DNA from: Cucumis sativus
Lineage: Eukaryota; Streptophyta; Magnoliopsida; Cucurbitales; Cucurbitaceae
NCBI RefSeq assembly: GCF_000004075.3
Contig: NC_026655.2
Span: 2,604,001-2,668,000, forward strand
Length of the DNA stretch: 64,000 nt
Reading direction: 5' to 3'
Made by a program: the position numbers and the translations under genes
Part shown: positions 48,871 to 64,000 of the stretch, in pieces
How positions within the stretch are numbered: the first letter of the stretch is position 1
Layout: the number at the start of each line of letters is the position of its first letter
Notes under the pieces: model-generated
Databases searched by the model: none
The model's input: the letters and a program-made list of their open reading frames with translations, nothing else
What the model was told of the DNA's origin: nothing

Positions 48871-50605
48871 TATTTTCTTATAATTTTTAATTTTAATTAT
48901 TATAATTAGAATTATTTCTAAACAAAAACAAAGGAAGGTAAAAAGTGAAATCTTTTTTTTTACCGTTGTTGATTTACCAAGCACGCCTTACCAGAAAAAA
49001 GCTGCCAGCAAGAGAAACAAAGAGCAGAAAAGACACAAAATAAGAAATAAGCAATTAGCATTTTACAGTGAAACAAAAGAACGAAGAAAGTAAAAGTTGG
49101 CTTAAAATATATCACAAAATAGAAGAAAGTTTTCCACTTTATTGCCCAAAAGAAAACCCTTTTTGCCTCTTTCCTCCTCTCCACTATACATACACTTTCT
49201 TTTTTGTTTGTTATTTTAATTTGCATAAATAAATTTTTAAGAAAAACCCATGATGGTAAAAATGAAAGGAAAAAAAAAAAAAATGTTTGTCATAGAGATC
49301 AAAAGGTAGATGGGATTTGGTCCACCATTATTGTCATTTTGTATCATTGCTATTGGGACTTTGGTTTTGCTCTCCCACTTCTCACCCAAACATCATTCAA
49401 AAGTAACACCCCTCAAAAGAATTTAAAGATTAAAAAGTTTTAACTAACTTACACAACTTTAATCTTTACGCCTTCTACTATATACATAGTTTTAGTCCGG
49501 TTTGTATCGTTTTGTTTTAGTTTAAACTTACTTAATATATTGGATGAAAAGTAAAAAAGTGCATTCGATAACATGATGATGAATTATTTGTACATATGAC
49601 ATTTTGAATGGTACGTGATAATGATTGGTAGAGCCTTAGTATTTTCTTAGATCGAAGAATGAAAGGAGAATACTATATATATATAAAAAACTTCTTTTTA
49701 AATCAAAGAACAATTTCAAGAAAATGTGGGTAATATAGTAGTTGAAATAAAAATTAGTATATTAATGTGAAGATGAGTTCATTCGAGCATAATTGAACGA
49801 TAAAATTAAACACTAATTATCATTTCATCTTTGGATAGCTTTTATAATGCATTGTGTTAAGACGTACGTGTTTGATAGATTTTGATAAAATAATGAGAAA
49901 TAACAATGAAAATAAAATGAACGTTAGTAAAATTTAATTTATGTACCTTTAACAAAGTTTAAAATTACTCCTTACTTATTACATTTAACCTATGATTCCT
50001 TCCTTTAATTTCCAATGATACTTGTTTGATGTTTGTTATATTTTAACATTATTGAGTTAGGACTTATGTTGCTAAATAATTTATTTATATGCAATGACTT
50101 AGGGCAAGATTTTGGTGAATCTAATGAGTGTCAGTGCTTAATCTTTGCTATCTTGACTATTAGTGAATTGTGGGCATGTGACTCTTGGAAATCTCATCCA
50201 TTTTATTTGATTAAAAGAAAAAGGTACTTTTTTTTAATGGCTTTTTAATATCTTTTTTCTTAAAGAAAATGAAAGTATATATGCACTATGCACAGATCCC
50301 ACTTGGTAACATTTATAAATGTGCATGTAAATTGTTAAGTTCTAGATCATAGTTTATCAATCAATTATATACCACACCATAAACAACATTTAGTATTATT
50401 TGTAAGTATATTCTAAAGGTACAAACTTTATTTAATAATAATGTTGTTTTTGTTTGCATCTCTCGTTTCAATAACTTTTTGTTTCATTTTGTATTCAATA
50501 GTTAAAAGATTTATAGTACGTATCTATGTACATGTTTACCGATAAACTTACTATAAGACTAAAGGGGTTTGATCATACACACACTAATATAGTATATTAA
50601 TATCA

Positions 50606-50690
50606 TTAACTAGCTTAGTGGTGAGTTTTGTATTCAGACCTAAGTTCAAATTCTACGTCGTATATTCTTTTAGATTATTTTTATTGATAA
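50606..50690 (+). repeat. SINE-like (tRNA-derived) trace
   Basis: TTAACTAGCTTAGTGGTGAG resembles a box A, and TAAGTTCAAATTCTACG a box B, with spacing like a tRNA. It is followed by a T-rich tail. Likely a diverged SINE. Confidence 0.4.
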
Positions 50691-51885
50691 AACCTCTTGT
50701 TTTATTGAATTATAAAGTATATTGTAACATATGAGTAGTCATGTGTCGTCGTTCTTCAATAGTGATCAATAAAAAGAATATTTACACGTGTATGTGTTCA
50801 AATCATATATATATATATAGCTTGAGACGTTTTGGCTAACTCGAATATGATAACATATATCATGCCATATATGTCCTTGGCTAATTATACTTCATGTGAT
50901 GGACCACCTACCTCAAATGACAATATGATAAAACTCCAACTCCATGATCTTATTATAATATAATGTATGTTGCACCTTTTGATTTGAACTAAAAGTATTA
51001 CATGCATGTTCAAGCAAGCACACATTTAAAGATGTGCTCATTATTTTGAAACTCGAAAATTCTTGAACTTGTCAAAAAGAAAATTATGGTACAAAGTTTT
51101 GTTTAATTACTATCAAATCACCTTTAATTAATTTGTAAGAAAAGTAAGCATCATACATCTATACCCTTCCAATCATTTGACACGAAGTATTGTAAGTTTT
51201 GCTTACTTAGTTATTTCCCTTTATTGTTTTTTATATACAGTTTTAATGCATTAATTAAGGTTAAGTAAGAATTGAATTCAATTCATTCACACTTGTTTTT
51301 TAGTTGTTCATATGCTCTACTTGTTAAAAAGAATTGTTTGGACACCAACCACACACATACATTGTACTAGTAATTGAAGGTGTTACAATAGGTGTACATC
51401 ATACTATATTGGACAATTTAATTTAGTAAGTTAACAAGTACGCTTAATAAATATATAATATCTTTTATATTTATAATAGAAGAACAATGATTAGGTGCAA
51501 CTTAGACTGCACTATCTTTTTGTACTTTTCACTTTTTTATCACACAAAAATGTAATTGAAAAAAAAAACATTCTATTAGACTACGTTTACGATGATAGAA
51601 TGATGATTGAATGCATGGTGGTGTTGAGTATCTAATTTTTTTTCCATATATAGAGAAATGGTAATTAACCTTTGAAATTGAAGTTAAAAATGCAGCCAAG
51701 CCTCTTTGTGAAATGGCCGCCACAAGCTAAGAACATTGATACAGGTTCACGAAACACATAAGCTTACAAAGAAACAGTATCAAACTTTGAAACAAAACGT
51801 AAAATTAAGTGTTCTTCTCAAAGTACAAATGCTAATTAAGCTCAAGATTAGCCAATGTGGGAAACGAATTAAACGGGGTGGTTTT

Positions 51886-52964
51886 TTAAGTCTTTGACAT
51901 GGTTCTCCCAGCCGTCGCCCAAGAGTATAATTCCGGGGGAAGACTGCTATTGGTGATCAAATTTTGTGGCACTCCATACAGATCTGAAACATCCAGGTGG
52001 TGGTGGCTCCGCCCATTTTGGCCGTAATGTTGACTCTGCATGGTGGCTGCCACTTCTTCGTCGTCAGATGGCAGACGGTCGAATGTCGCGTTCATGAATG
52101 TTGCTGCCATGATCACAACTGGACCGGAAGCAATGAGCGCTCCCACTACGACGCCACCGACCACCTGCCCTTGTGCGCCGGACAAGTAAATTGTCAGCCC
52201 AGTGATTCCCGACGGTGCTGGTGGTGGTAAGATCGACCCCAACATTGAAAGAATCTCAAAACTGATAAAGTAAATGGATCACATACTATTGTTAAATTTA
52301 CTTATGATTGAAGATGAATTCTACAACAATATAGATACATGATTTCTTAAGTTAAACCACCTGCTCTAATAATATGTTCAATCATTGATTAACTCAGGAG
52401 TACTTTAAACTGAACATAAAGAAGATGAATTTAATATAATATTACAACAAATCATCGTATTTTAAATTTAGTTAAGAATACGAATACAAGATATTAAATT
52501 TACCGGCCATGCAGAGTGACAATGGCACCAGAGGAAGCAGCTTGGCGAAGCGTAACATTAGTGACACACCCGCTACCGCTAAGAATGCAGACGCCACGCT
52601 GCTTCCTCCGAGCGAAGTTGGAGAGGCTCTCGTTGACATCACACCCAGTGCTAACCTCAATGGCATGAGCTCGTAGTGCATTAGCGCTATCTCGGGTAAC
52701 AATAATGGGTGGTTTAGGCTTGTTTTTGGACCCAGCAGGTCGCCCTCGAGGCCGACGAAGAGCTTGATCACTCTCTGCAGCCACCGAGATAGGTGGTACG
52801 ACCTTAGGAGAAACAAGAGAAGGATCAAAGCAAGGTCTTTGTTGGTGATTATTGGTGACATTATTATTGCCACATTTTTCAGGTTCATGATCTGAAATTA
52901 AAGAAAGTTTAGATCCAAGAGAGTGAACTGCCATATCTGCTTGATCACCTCCAGCCATTTGCAT
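51886..52964 (-). CDS. AT-hook motif nuclear-localised protein (AHL)
   Basis: A 278-residue nuclear factor that binds AT-rich, often matrix-attached DNA and acts in trimers through its PPC domain; relatives control growth, flowering and hypocotyl length. Two exons: 52504-52964 and 51886-52261; the 242-bp intron is GT-AG. Start [13 protein letters not shown] (ATG 52964); ATG 52958 is equally possible. One AT-hook ([17 protein letters not shown], core RGRP near residues 73-76) is followed by the PPC/DUF296 domain, residues about 92-215, with the conserved GRFEIL motif at 153-158, then [19 protein letters not shown] and an acidic, His-containing tail. The single hook and the [15 protein letters not shown] form suggest the clade A/type I group, close to AHL17/AHL28. 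The intron cuts the Arg codon of GRFEIL, unusual for a clade usually described as intronless. Confidence 0.93.
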
Positions 52965-52979
52965 AAACCTTAGAAACAA

Positions 52980-54375
52980 AAAAGCCCAAAAGAAAAAAAT
53001 AAAACTTTTTTCTTCAAAAGATGTATATATTTGAGAGAAAATAGGGCAATGAGAGATGAGTTTAACTGGAGATAAATATATATATATATGTGTGTGTGTG
53101 AAGAAAATTAGAAGAAGAAGAAAATGGTTTAAGGTTAGGAGGAAATTAAGTAAAAGAAAACATAAATAAAAGAATTAATATTAAGGGATGTCTTAAGTAT
53201 GTTTTGGCTTTTCACTGCCTACCTCCTAACAGACTTCTTGGTTCTTCATGTTAATTGTCTTAGCTCAAAAAGATATTGATTTTTCTGATGAAGAAGTATG
53301 TATATTTCTAATTAATCTAGAAGCAAAATTATATTAATTAATTACTACTCTAGATATATAATTTTAAATTAAAAAATTATTAATAATAATATTTCTTTTC
53401 GTAGTGTGGTTGGGTTTTTGCTAGAATTTATATATTAATTAGAGTTGTGTGTGGTAACTTTAACAAGTGAATCAATTAAGTTTGGTTAATTAAGGTTTTA
53501 GTGTGGTGAAGTATTTGAATAAGTTTGGTTTGAGGTTGCAGTGAACAATATTTTCTTTAGTAAATAAAATTTTTATTTTAGTATAAATTGAGGTTGGATG
53601 ATTTGAATCACAATTTCTTAGTTCAATACATATAAATTTAGTTGAGCTTAGTTATTTGTAGTAAATACAATTCTAAAATCATGGACGGTAATTTTTCTAT
53701 TTATTCAAGTGCAATGTCACACTTATATGTCTCATTTATTAATTTTTAATTTCACAAATAATTTTTTTTTCTCTTTTTTAAATTTACGGACATTAAAGTC
53801 TCGATATTCATTAAAACATTATACCTTATAGTATACGTAAGGTTAAAAAATTCAAATTTTAATCTTTTGATTAGGATCATATATATTTTAGAAAAGTTCT
53901 ACTTATTTTCAACAAAATAATCAAAATAATAATGACAATCATTAAAACTATAAATTTTGAAAATTTTCGAACAAAATCGATATAACTAGCTTCTAATAAA
54001 AATGTATCACTAGATATATTTTTTAAAAAGAAATATTCATACAACAAAATTTATGCGTAAAGAAGAGAAAATTTGTCTATTTCTTGAACCTTTAACATTA
54101 GAAAAAAATTATTAATTTTATAGACACGAGAGTTTTATTAAATAGATCAATTCATTAGAATTAAAAAATGATAATAGTAATAATAATAAATTAATTAGAG
54201 ATAAATTAATACAAAATAGAAAAGTTGAAAAGGGTAGATTGGTAAAATTAAAGTTTATAGAAACTAAATGTGTGATTACGTAATAAGGAAAGGAATATAA
54301 AAAGGGGGATTTATATAAATTGGTGTAATGTTATTATAATCGAAATATTGAGTAGAACGATCGGTCGTCGGGGTA
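52980..54375. promoter_or_regulatory. Shared upstream region of AHL (-) and PPR gene (+)
   Basis: 1.4 kb of AT-rich DNA between divergent genes. Near the AHL side are a TATATATATATGTGTGTGTG microsatellite (53078-53100) and a purine-rich leader. Near the PPR side, TATAAAAAGG (about 54297) could be a TATA box, with the start codon about 80 bases on. No gene inside. Confidence 0.5.
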
Positions 54376-57231
54376 ATGCAAGCGCGCGGGAACTGCCGTT
54401 TCAGCCTGTTTATTGGCAGCTCTTCACGATCGATTCAAACTGAATCCATCACCAATAAGCTTCGAGCTTCTTCAACTTCTTCTCCGTCGAAGAAAACATG
54501 GACCCAAAAACTCGAATCCAAAAACTCTGACTCCACAATTGTGGATTCCGATATAGTCAAATGGAACAGGAAAATCAGCGCCTACATGCGCAAAGGCCAA
54601 TGCGAGTCCGCTCTAAGTGTTTTCAATGGTATGCGTCGTCGGAGTACTGTCACCTACAACGCTATGATATCTGGGTATTTGAGTAACAATAAATTTGATT
54701 GTGCACGGAAGGTGTTTGAGAAAATGCCCGATAGAGATTTGATATCTTGGAATGTTATGCTTAGTGGTTATGTGAAGAATGGTAATCTTAGTGCGGCTCG
54801 GGCTTTGTTTAATCAGATGCCTGAGAAGGATGTTGTTTCTTGGAATGCTATGTTATCTGGGTTTGCTCAGAATGGGTTTGTGGAGGAGGCTAGGAAGATA
54901 TTTGATCAAATGTTGGTTAAGAATGAAATTTCGTGGAATGGGTTACTGTCCGCGTATGTTCAGAATGGGAGGATTGAGGATGCTAGAAGATTGTTTGATT
55001 CGAAAATGGATTGGGAGATCGTTTCTTGGAATTGTTTGATGGGTGGGTATGTAAGGAAAAAGAGGCTAGATGATGCAAGGAGTCTTTTTGACCGTATGCC
55101 AGTTAGAGATAAAATCTCTTGGAATATAATGATTACAGGTTATGCTCAGAATGGGCTGCTTTCAGAAGCTCGGAGATTGTTTGAAGAGTTACCAATTCGA
55201 GATGTGTTTGCTTGGACGGCCATGGTTTCTGGTTTTGTGCAGAATGGGATGTTGGATGAAGCAACGAGAATTTTTGAAGAAATGCCTGAGAAGAATGAAG
55301 TTTCGTGGAATGCAATGATTGCAGGTTATGTGCAGAGCCAGCAAATAGAAAAGGCAAGGGAATTATTTGATCAAATGCCTTCCCGGAATACCAGTTCTTG
55401 GAATACAATGGTAACTGGGTATGCTCAGTGTGGCAATATTGATCAAGCCAAGATTTTGTTTGATGAGATGCCTCAACGTGATTGTATATCATGGGCGGCA
55501 ATGATTTCTGGCTATGCCCAAAGCGGCCAGAGTGAAGAGGCTTTGCACCTTTTTATTAAGATGAAAAGAGATGGGGGAATTTTGAATAGATCTGCGTTAG
55601 CATGTGCTTTGAGCTCGTGTGCAGAGATTGCTGCTTTGGAGTTAGGGAAGCAACTACATGGACGACTGGTTAAGGCAGGATTCCAAACTGGGTATATTGC
55701 TGGAAATGCACTTCTAGCCATGTATGGCAAATGCGGAAGTATAGAAGAGGCATTTGATGTATTTGAAGATATAACAGAGAAGGATATTGTCTCCTGGAAC
55801 ACAATGATTGCAGGTTATGCAAGGCATGGGTTTGGTAAAGAGGCTTTAGCTCTTTTCGAGTCAATGAAGATGACAATCAAACCTGATGATGTCACTCTGG
55901 TATGGAAGTTCTCTATTGACTTTTTTTTTTTCTTTCTAATTTGATCTCCATGTTGTAACTTTTAACAGATAGAGTTGCACTTACATCAAATTACTAATTT
56001 ATTTCTGGATAGCAGGAGGGAAAGCTAGGATAGAAAAGAAAGAAAATAATAGACATTAATGTAGCAATTTAATTAGTAATCTTATGAAGGTTCCTAGAAG
56101 ATGATGAAACTTAATTTTAAAAGCTAAGGGAGGAAACTAAGTCTTTTAGTCTGCGTGAATCAACCTGTTAAGCATGTCTTTCACAAATTTGTTTTTGCAG
56201 CTACTTGATTTCCATAGCTTGTTGATTCTCTACCATAGCTACGATCTTACATAATTCTTGACCTTGGCTGAATAAAATACTAAAACTGCATCAAATGAAT
56301 TGTACTCTCAATATTTTAGCTAAAAAGATCTTAGGAAATGCATGATATTCTTTTTCTTCTCATCTTTTTACATCTAACTTTCTGGTTTTTATCTCATTTC
56401 TACCTATTTTGTCGAACATCCTAGGTCGGTGTTCTATCTGCTTGCAGCCATACTGGCTTGGTAGATAAAGGCATGGAATATTTTAACTCAATGTATCAGA
56501 ACTACGGCATAACAGCAAATGCCAAACATTACACTTGCATGATCGATCTACTTGGTCGTGCGGGTCGGCTAGATGAGGCTCTGAATTTAATGAAGAGCAT
56601 GCCATTTTACCCAGACGCAGCAACTTGGGGTGCTTTACTCGGAGCCAGCCGAATTCATGGTGACACAGAATTAGGTGAGAAGGCTGCTGAGAAGGTATTT
56701 GAGATGGAGCCTGATAATTCAGGGATGTACGTTCTTCTCTCAAATCTATACGCAGCTTCAGGGAGATGGAGGGAAGTTCGTGAGATGAGATCGAAAATGA
56801 GAGACAAAGGAGTGAAAAAAGTTCCTGGATATAGTTGGGTTGAAATACAAAACAAGACTCACATCTTCACTGTTGGAGATTGTTCACATCCAGAAGCAGA
56901 AAGGATATATGCTTATTTAGAAGAGTTGGATTTAGAATTGAAGAAGGATGGGTTTGTTTCTTCTACTAAATTGGTGTTACATGACGTGGAAGAGGAGGAG
57001 AAGGAACACATGCTCAAGTATCATAGTGAAAAATTAGCGGTTGCATTTGGGATTTTATCTATACCACCTGGGAGACCAATCCGAGTAATTAAAAACTTGA
57101 GGGTATGTGAAGACTGTCACAATGCCATCAAACACATATCCAAAATTACGCAAAGACAAATAATCGTGAGGGATTCTAATCGCTTTCACCACTTCAGCGA
57201 AGGTTCATGTTCTTGTGGAGATTATTGGTGA
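54376..57231 (+). CDS. Pentatricopeptide repeat protein, PLS-DYW class
   Basis: A 776-residue organelle RNA-editing factor of the DYW class, which bind specific transcripts in mitochondria or plastids and convert C to U. Two exons, 54376-55899 and 56425-57231, with a 525-bp GT-AG intron joining DVTL to [12 protein letters not shown] Ser/Arg-rich N-terminus without acidic residues in the first 20 is a likely targeting peptide. From about residue 65 the protein is a run of PPR motifs, with repeats such as [35 protein letters not shown] and [12 protein letters not shown]. Then come the E/E+ region with PGYSWVEI (642-649) and the DYW domain with the deaminase-type motifs HSE (708-710) and CEDCH (736-740), ending in CSCGDYW. 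Length and sequence resemble Arabidopsis At4g02750. All catalytic signature residues are present, so it should be active. Confidence 0.95.
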
Positions 57232-59331
57232 TATTTCTTATCGTCATCTTCCTTTGGCGGATATGAACATTCAATTAAGATGATTAGAAATTGATGAATT
57301 GGAAAATCATTAAACCGTAAGCCGCTATCCAGAAGAGGCTTCATAGGTGAGGTGAACTTGGATCAAGATTTTTTTTTTTTTTGAGTCCTTCGGATGGAAC
57401 GTTCAATCTCTGAATGTTAGAGTCACAAAAAAGTTTTGATCCTTGGAACCTTTTCAGAAATATGAGAATTTCAAAGAACTAAATATTTGGAGGTAAACAA
57501 AAATCGAGATGAAGGTTTGGTAATAGTACTTTGACAAGGACAACTGTAGTAATGGTGTCAAATCCTGAAGCTGCTGCTCTTGGAGGATACCACTACTGCT
57601 AGATTATGCAACTGCTACATTGGTGATTCGGAAGACGCAGGCATATTGTTCATATTTGAGAATGTGATTGTGTTCTTTGTAAGTATATAACTTGGGTGCC
57701 TTACACCTAGACTTGCTGCAGCAGCACAACAATTTGACGAACTTGACGAACCAACATTTTATGGGAAGTAATGAAAATTTTCAGAAATTAAACTGGAGAA
57801 CTGCTCTAAACCTCCTATGAGCTTGAAACTTTTGTATGCCTCATCAGATTAGCAAGAAGTTTTGAATAGGGGTTATGGTTGATCTCATTTCTATTTCCTA
57901 CAATTCTTTGGATGAGTGGAAAGGGAATTGCCGCTTTGAGAAGTGCATGGATGTTTGGAATTAGCGATGCTAAACTCAGTCTGTGTTTTGGAACCATCTT
58001 TGGTGTCCCAAGTTTCCTGTAAGTTAATTGGATGTTTATCAAGCATTTTCAAGCTTAATCTTGGGTTATGAGGTATGATCCATTGCTGATCTTGTTGAAC
58101 TGCATTATTTATTGATCTTTCATTTGCAGAACCATGGGAGGCTGAAGCTGGCCCAATAGGATTCAGTATGAACGAACGACATTAAAGCTGAATATTTTTG
58201 GTGAAGTCTCAATAATTGTTTGTTACTAGTCCTTCATTCACTCGACAGGAAATTGAGGTAATGTTCCCCCAAGGAACTACCCCGGCCCCACCTTTTTCTA
58301 TTAGTTTTCCCTTAGGTCCTCAATATCCTTCCTGTCTAGCTGACTTAAAGAGCTGCCATGAAAAAGCTTGGTGAGTAAAGCCGATAGACAGAGGATGGCA
58401 GAAGCTGTTGTTGAGAAGAACCTCTGTATCCATTGATTTATATATATTAGAAGAAACTAAGTTCTGATTGCAGTTCCTTTCTCCTTGAATAGTCAATGAA
58501 TGTTTAACTTTATGTTGAATAATATATATATATATTGACAATGTAAAAAAGATGAGTTAAGCATTTGACTTTGAGATTAATAGTAGATTAGTAGTACAAC
58601 CACAAGCACTTGTTCATGTTGGTTGAGTTATGACTGTTCTCTCCAAAACTAGAAAATGCAAATGCAAATGAGGTAATTTATAATGAGAAGATTTTACTTA
58701 CCTCACTACAATCTGAAGATCAATAAAATGTGGAAAGAAAAATGGTTAATCCCTGATTTTGATGAAATTTGATAGTTTGCAGGGATTAAAAATTCACTTC
58801 ATGTTGAAACTTGAAGCAAATGCCAAGGTATGCTATGCATAGTAATTTTTGTAGTATCATAAACTATTCACTCACTGAGAATATATGAAGGTAACTAGAA
58901 AATTTATCTCAATCAAGGTACAATGTTCATTTTCATCATTGATGAGTTACAAGCCTGTGAAATAAGAGGTATATAAAGCCAAACAAGGATTTGTGAAGTA
59001 TAAATCCAATGCCTATTTGTTGTTCTTCCAACGTGGTATTCATTCTACACGAGGTAACAACCTGAAAGGGCCCTTCAAAATACAAATAAATCAAAATTAC
59101 ATAGAACCATGTTTTTCTCTTCTTGATGGTAATACAAAAATTGTACAATAAGTTAAGCATGAAATAATGGGAGGAAACCTACTGTTAGCATCATCTACCT
59201 GACTTTTAGAAACTTTGCTACACTTCGCCTTGTAGCCAACATGTCCTTTAGGAAAAAAAATATATGCAAAACGAGCAGTGTCGCTGCTTTGTGTCACTCT
59301 CTCAGTGGATCTTACAAGGTAGTGTGAATTA
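57232..59331. other. Convergent spacer; PPR and MPK9 3' ends
   Basis: Just after the PPR stop lies likely 3' UTR to about 57700, and just after the MPK9 stop (59332, minus) lies that gene's 3' UTR. A SINE-like trace (GCATTTGACTTTGAGATTAA) occurs near 58561. Open frames on both strands are short and unconvincing. No gene is supported. Confidence 0.55.
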
Positions 59332-62551
<3,220 letters not shown>

Positions 62552-64000
62552 CTACACAACATTCAGAGTGTTATAGGAATAGCAAATATAACAGTAGAAC
62601 AAAGGATTTTAGTATTTTACATGAATTTCGATTTGGAAGTTATATATCTGAGAAAGAACTTGATGATATAGATGCTATAAGTCTCACAGTTTCCAAGAGC
62701 CTAAATATATTAAATCCCACAGTTTATATAAGAATCAAGAATCCCATAGTTGTGGCCCCAGCTAGAGGCTAATTTCTTCAATGTGAATGAATTTAGAAGA
62801 AGTTTTGAATAACTCATTTTAAGGCTGAATACTCTCTTGAAATTAAAACATTGAAAGTTCCAAGTTAAGTTAACAAAATCCTATAACTAATTACTTACCC
62901 GTTTAACATACAAAAGTTGATCACATATTTTTTTTGAATGCATATATATATACATCTACTGAAATATGATACAACTCAACAAAGAACATTTTTTTCCCTT
63001 CTTTTTTAGAACCTAACAATAGGCCGGCGTATTCAAAGATAGTCCAAAAAGGAGTCAATTGCATTCATGTACATGCATCCAAGGAAGGAGAATAAAGTTC
63101 ATTTCCTAACACGAGTCATAAGAAATTATATTCTAATATATTTTACAGACAAATAGAAAATCATTGATGATAGCATTTATTGATTGAGGAAGAAGACATG
63201 GGCAAGGAAGTATGGGACTCGAACAAGTCTTATCCCTTAAAATATGAAAGGACAACAGAAGGATACAGGAGACAAGGACAACTAAGTTGAGAACATTGTA
63301 AGATAGAAGACAACAGTGATGGGGACTTCATATAATTCCAAGAACCCAGTTTTTATAGAACAGTAGAGTAGACTTCTTAAATTGGTTGTTCGAAAAGTAA
63401 AATTAAAAGTCGAAGTGGACATCCTTTTCTTTTGCTTTTTTTTCTCCAAGAAGAGGGTTTCGGTGCTGAAAAGGGGGACAATTTTTTATTGGTCAAAGTT
63501 CCTAGTTTTTCTAATGCTAAAGAATCACCTTCTTAAATTGAATAGTTCCACAATTTCAACCGTGGCCCTGCAGCCAATCAAGGTGATGGGACGTAAAGCC
63601 ACGATATCTACTCTACCAATAAACCCAGAAAGAAAAGCGAAAGTGTGCTTAGCTAATCGAAATGATCTTGCTCCTTAGAGATGAAAAGTTCGATCCCAAT
63701 AGTTATTCTAATCAAAGAAGATGAAAGAAATTTTTATTGGAACACAGTTTCAAACAGCAATCATTTCATATTGCCGAACCAATAAAAAACTTCAGCACTC
63801 AATATTTCCAGCATGTACAAACAATTCTCAGGCATCCCCAGATCATAAAAAACGAACATACCAACAAAACACAAAGATCAAACAAGAACTCTCAAATCCA
63901 TTCATCGATAACTTAAATCAATTTTAATAAGAAAAGAACACACGAAAAGCTAGAGAGCCAAACAATATCTCAAGTCCCATATGATGAAAAAACCCAAACG
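62552..64000. other. Upstream region and first intron of the MPK9-like gene
   Basis: Should contain the short first coding exon and 5' UTR of the kinase, or at least part of its first intron. One candidate exon on the minus strand, 62899-62943, reads ATG then 14 codons (MHSKKICDQLLYVKR) to a strong donor CGG-GTAAGT and would join in frame to GGLETEFF. It is not conserved with any start I remember, so I give it low weight. Open frames on the plus strand here are shadows. Confidence 0.4.

Larger units (their letters stand above)
45834..51885. other. 6-kb AT-rich spacer; no gene seen
   Basis: Begins with the 5' leader of the GPI-protein gene (to about 46130) and ends with the 3' UTR of the AHL gene. 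In between are microsatellite-like AT runs, a 20-base A tract near 46220, two TGATAGA-family repeats at 48529-48870 and a SINE-like trace at 50606-50690. The small open frames (for example 47079, 48960, 49204, 50033) lie in low-complexity sequence and show no recognisable domain. Confidence 0.6.

Overview
This is plant nuclear DNA. It is AT-rich between genes, the genes have GT-AG introns, and the families are plant-specific: DTX-type MATE transporters, a PLS-DYW PPR protein, a TDY MAP kinase and an AHL factor. A cucurbit is my best guess, from gene sequence similarity and from the short TATCA/TGATAGA-rich repeats, but the window alone cannot prove it.

Layout. 0.6-22.1 kb: four tandem MATE genes, all on the minus strand. 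Each has eight exons of almost identical length and encodes 496-497 residues, and all four look intact. Their introns and spacers hold transposable-element relics: a long-inverted-repeat element (4.5-5.5 kb), a TGATAGA-type MITE (10.05 kb), a solo LTR inside an older LTR-like insertion (11.6-12.6 kb), and a hAT-like element carrying a copia fragment (19.5-20.4 kb). 22.1-29.8 kb: a gene-poor AT-rich desert with one isolated promoter-like block near 24.5-24.7 kb. 29.9-33.4 kb (+): a ten-exon alpha-dioxygenase gene of the DOX2 type with all heme and catalytic residues. 34.4-35.4 kb (-): a single-exon multi-pass membrane protein. 36.8-42.0 kb (-): actin-interacting protein 1, a WD40 protein in six exons, with a LINE tail, an Au-like SINE and a complete 264-bp TRIM in its third intron. 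44.1-45.8 kb (-): a two-exon GPI-anchored Cys-rich protein. 46-51.9 kb: AT-rich spacer with MITE and SINE relics. 51.9-53.0 kb (-): an AT-hook (AHL) factor split by one intron inside the GRFEIL motif of its PPC domain. 54.4-57.2 kb (+): a DYW-class PPR editing factor in two exons. 59.3-62.6 kb and beyond (-): an MPK9-like TDY MAP kinase whose 5' exon is not firmly located.

The genes do not form one pathway. The only real gene cluster is the MATE array, which probably exports or sequesters specialised metabolites, flavonoids or xenobiotics. I rebuilt exon structures by hand from splice sites and reading-frame continuity; coding lengths are consistent for every gene and match my recollection of Arabidopsis homologues for DOX2, AIP1, PPR and MPK9. 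I see no clearly new biological system. The most interesting items are the nested element in the fourth MATE gene, the splice-site-carrying tandem repeat in intron 1 of the third, the intact TRIM, and the AHL intron.
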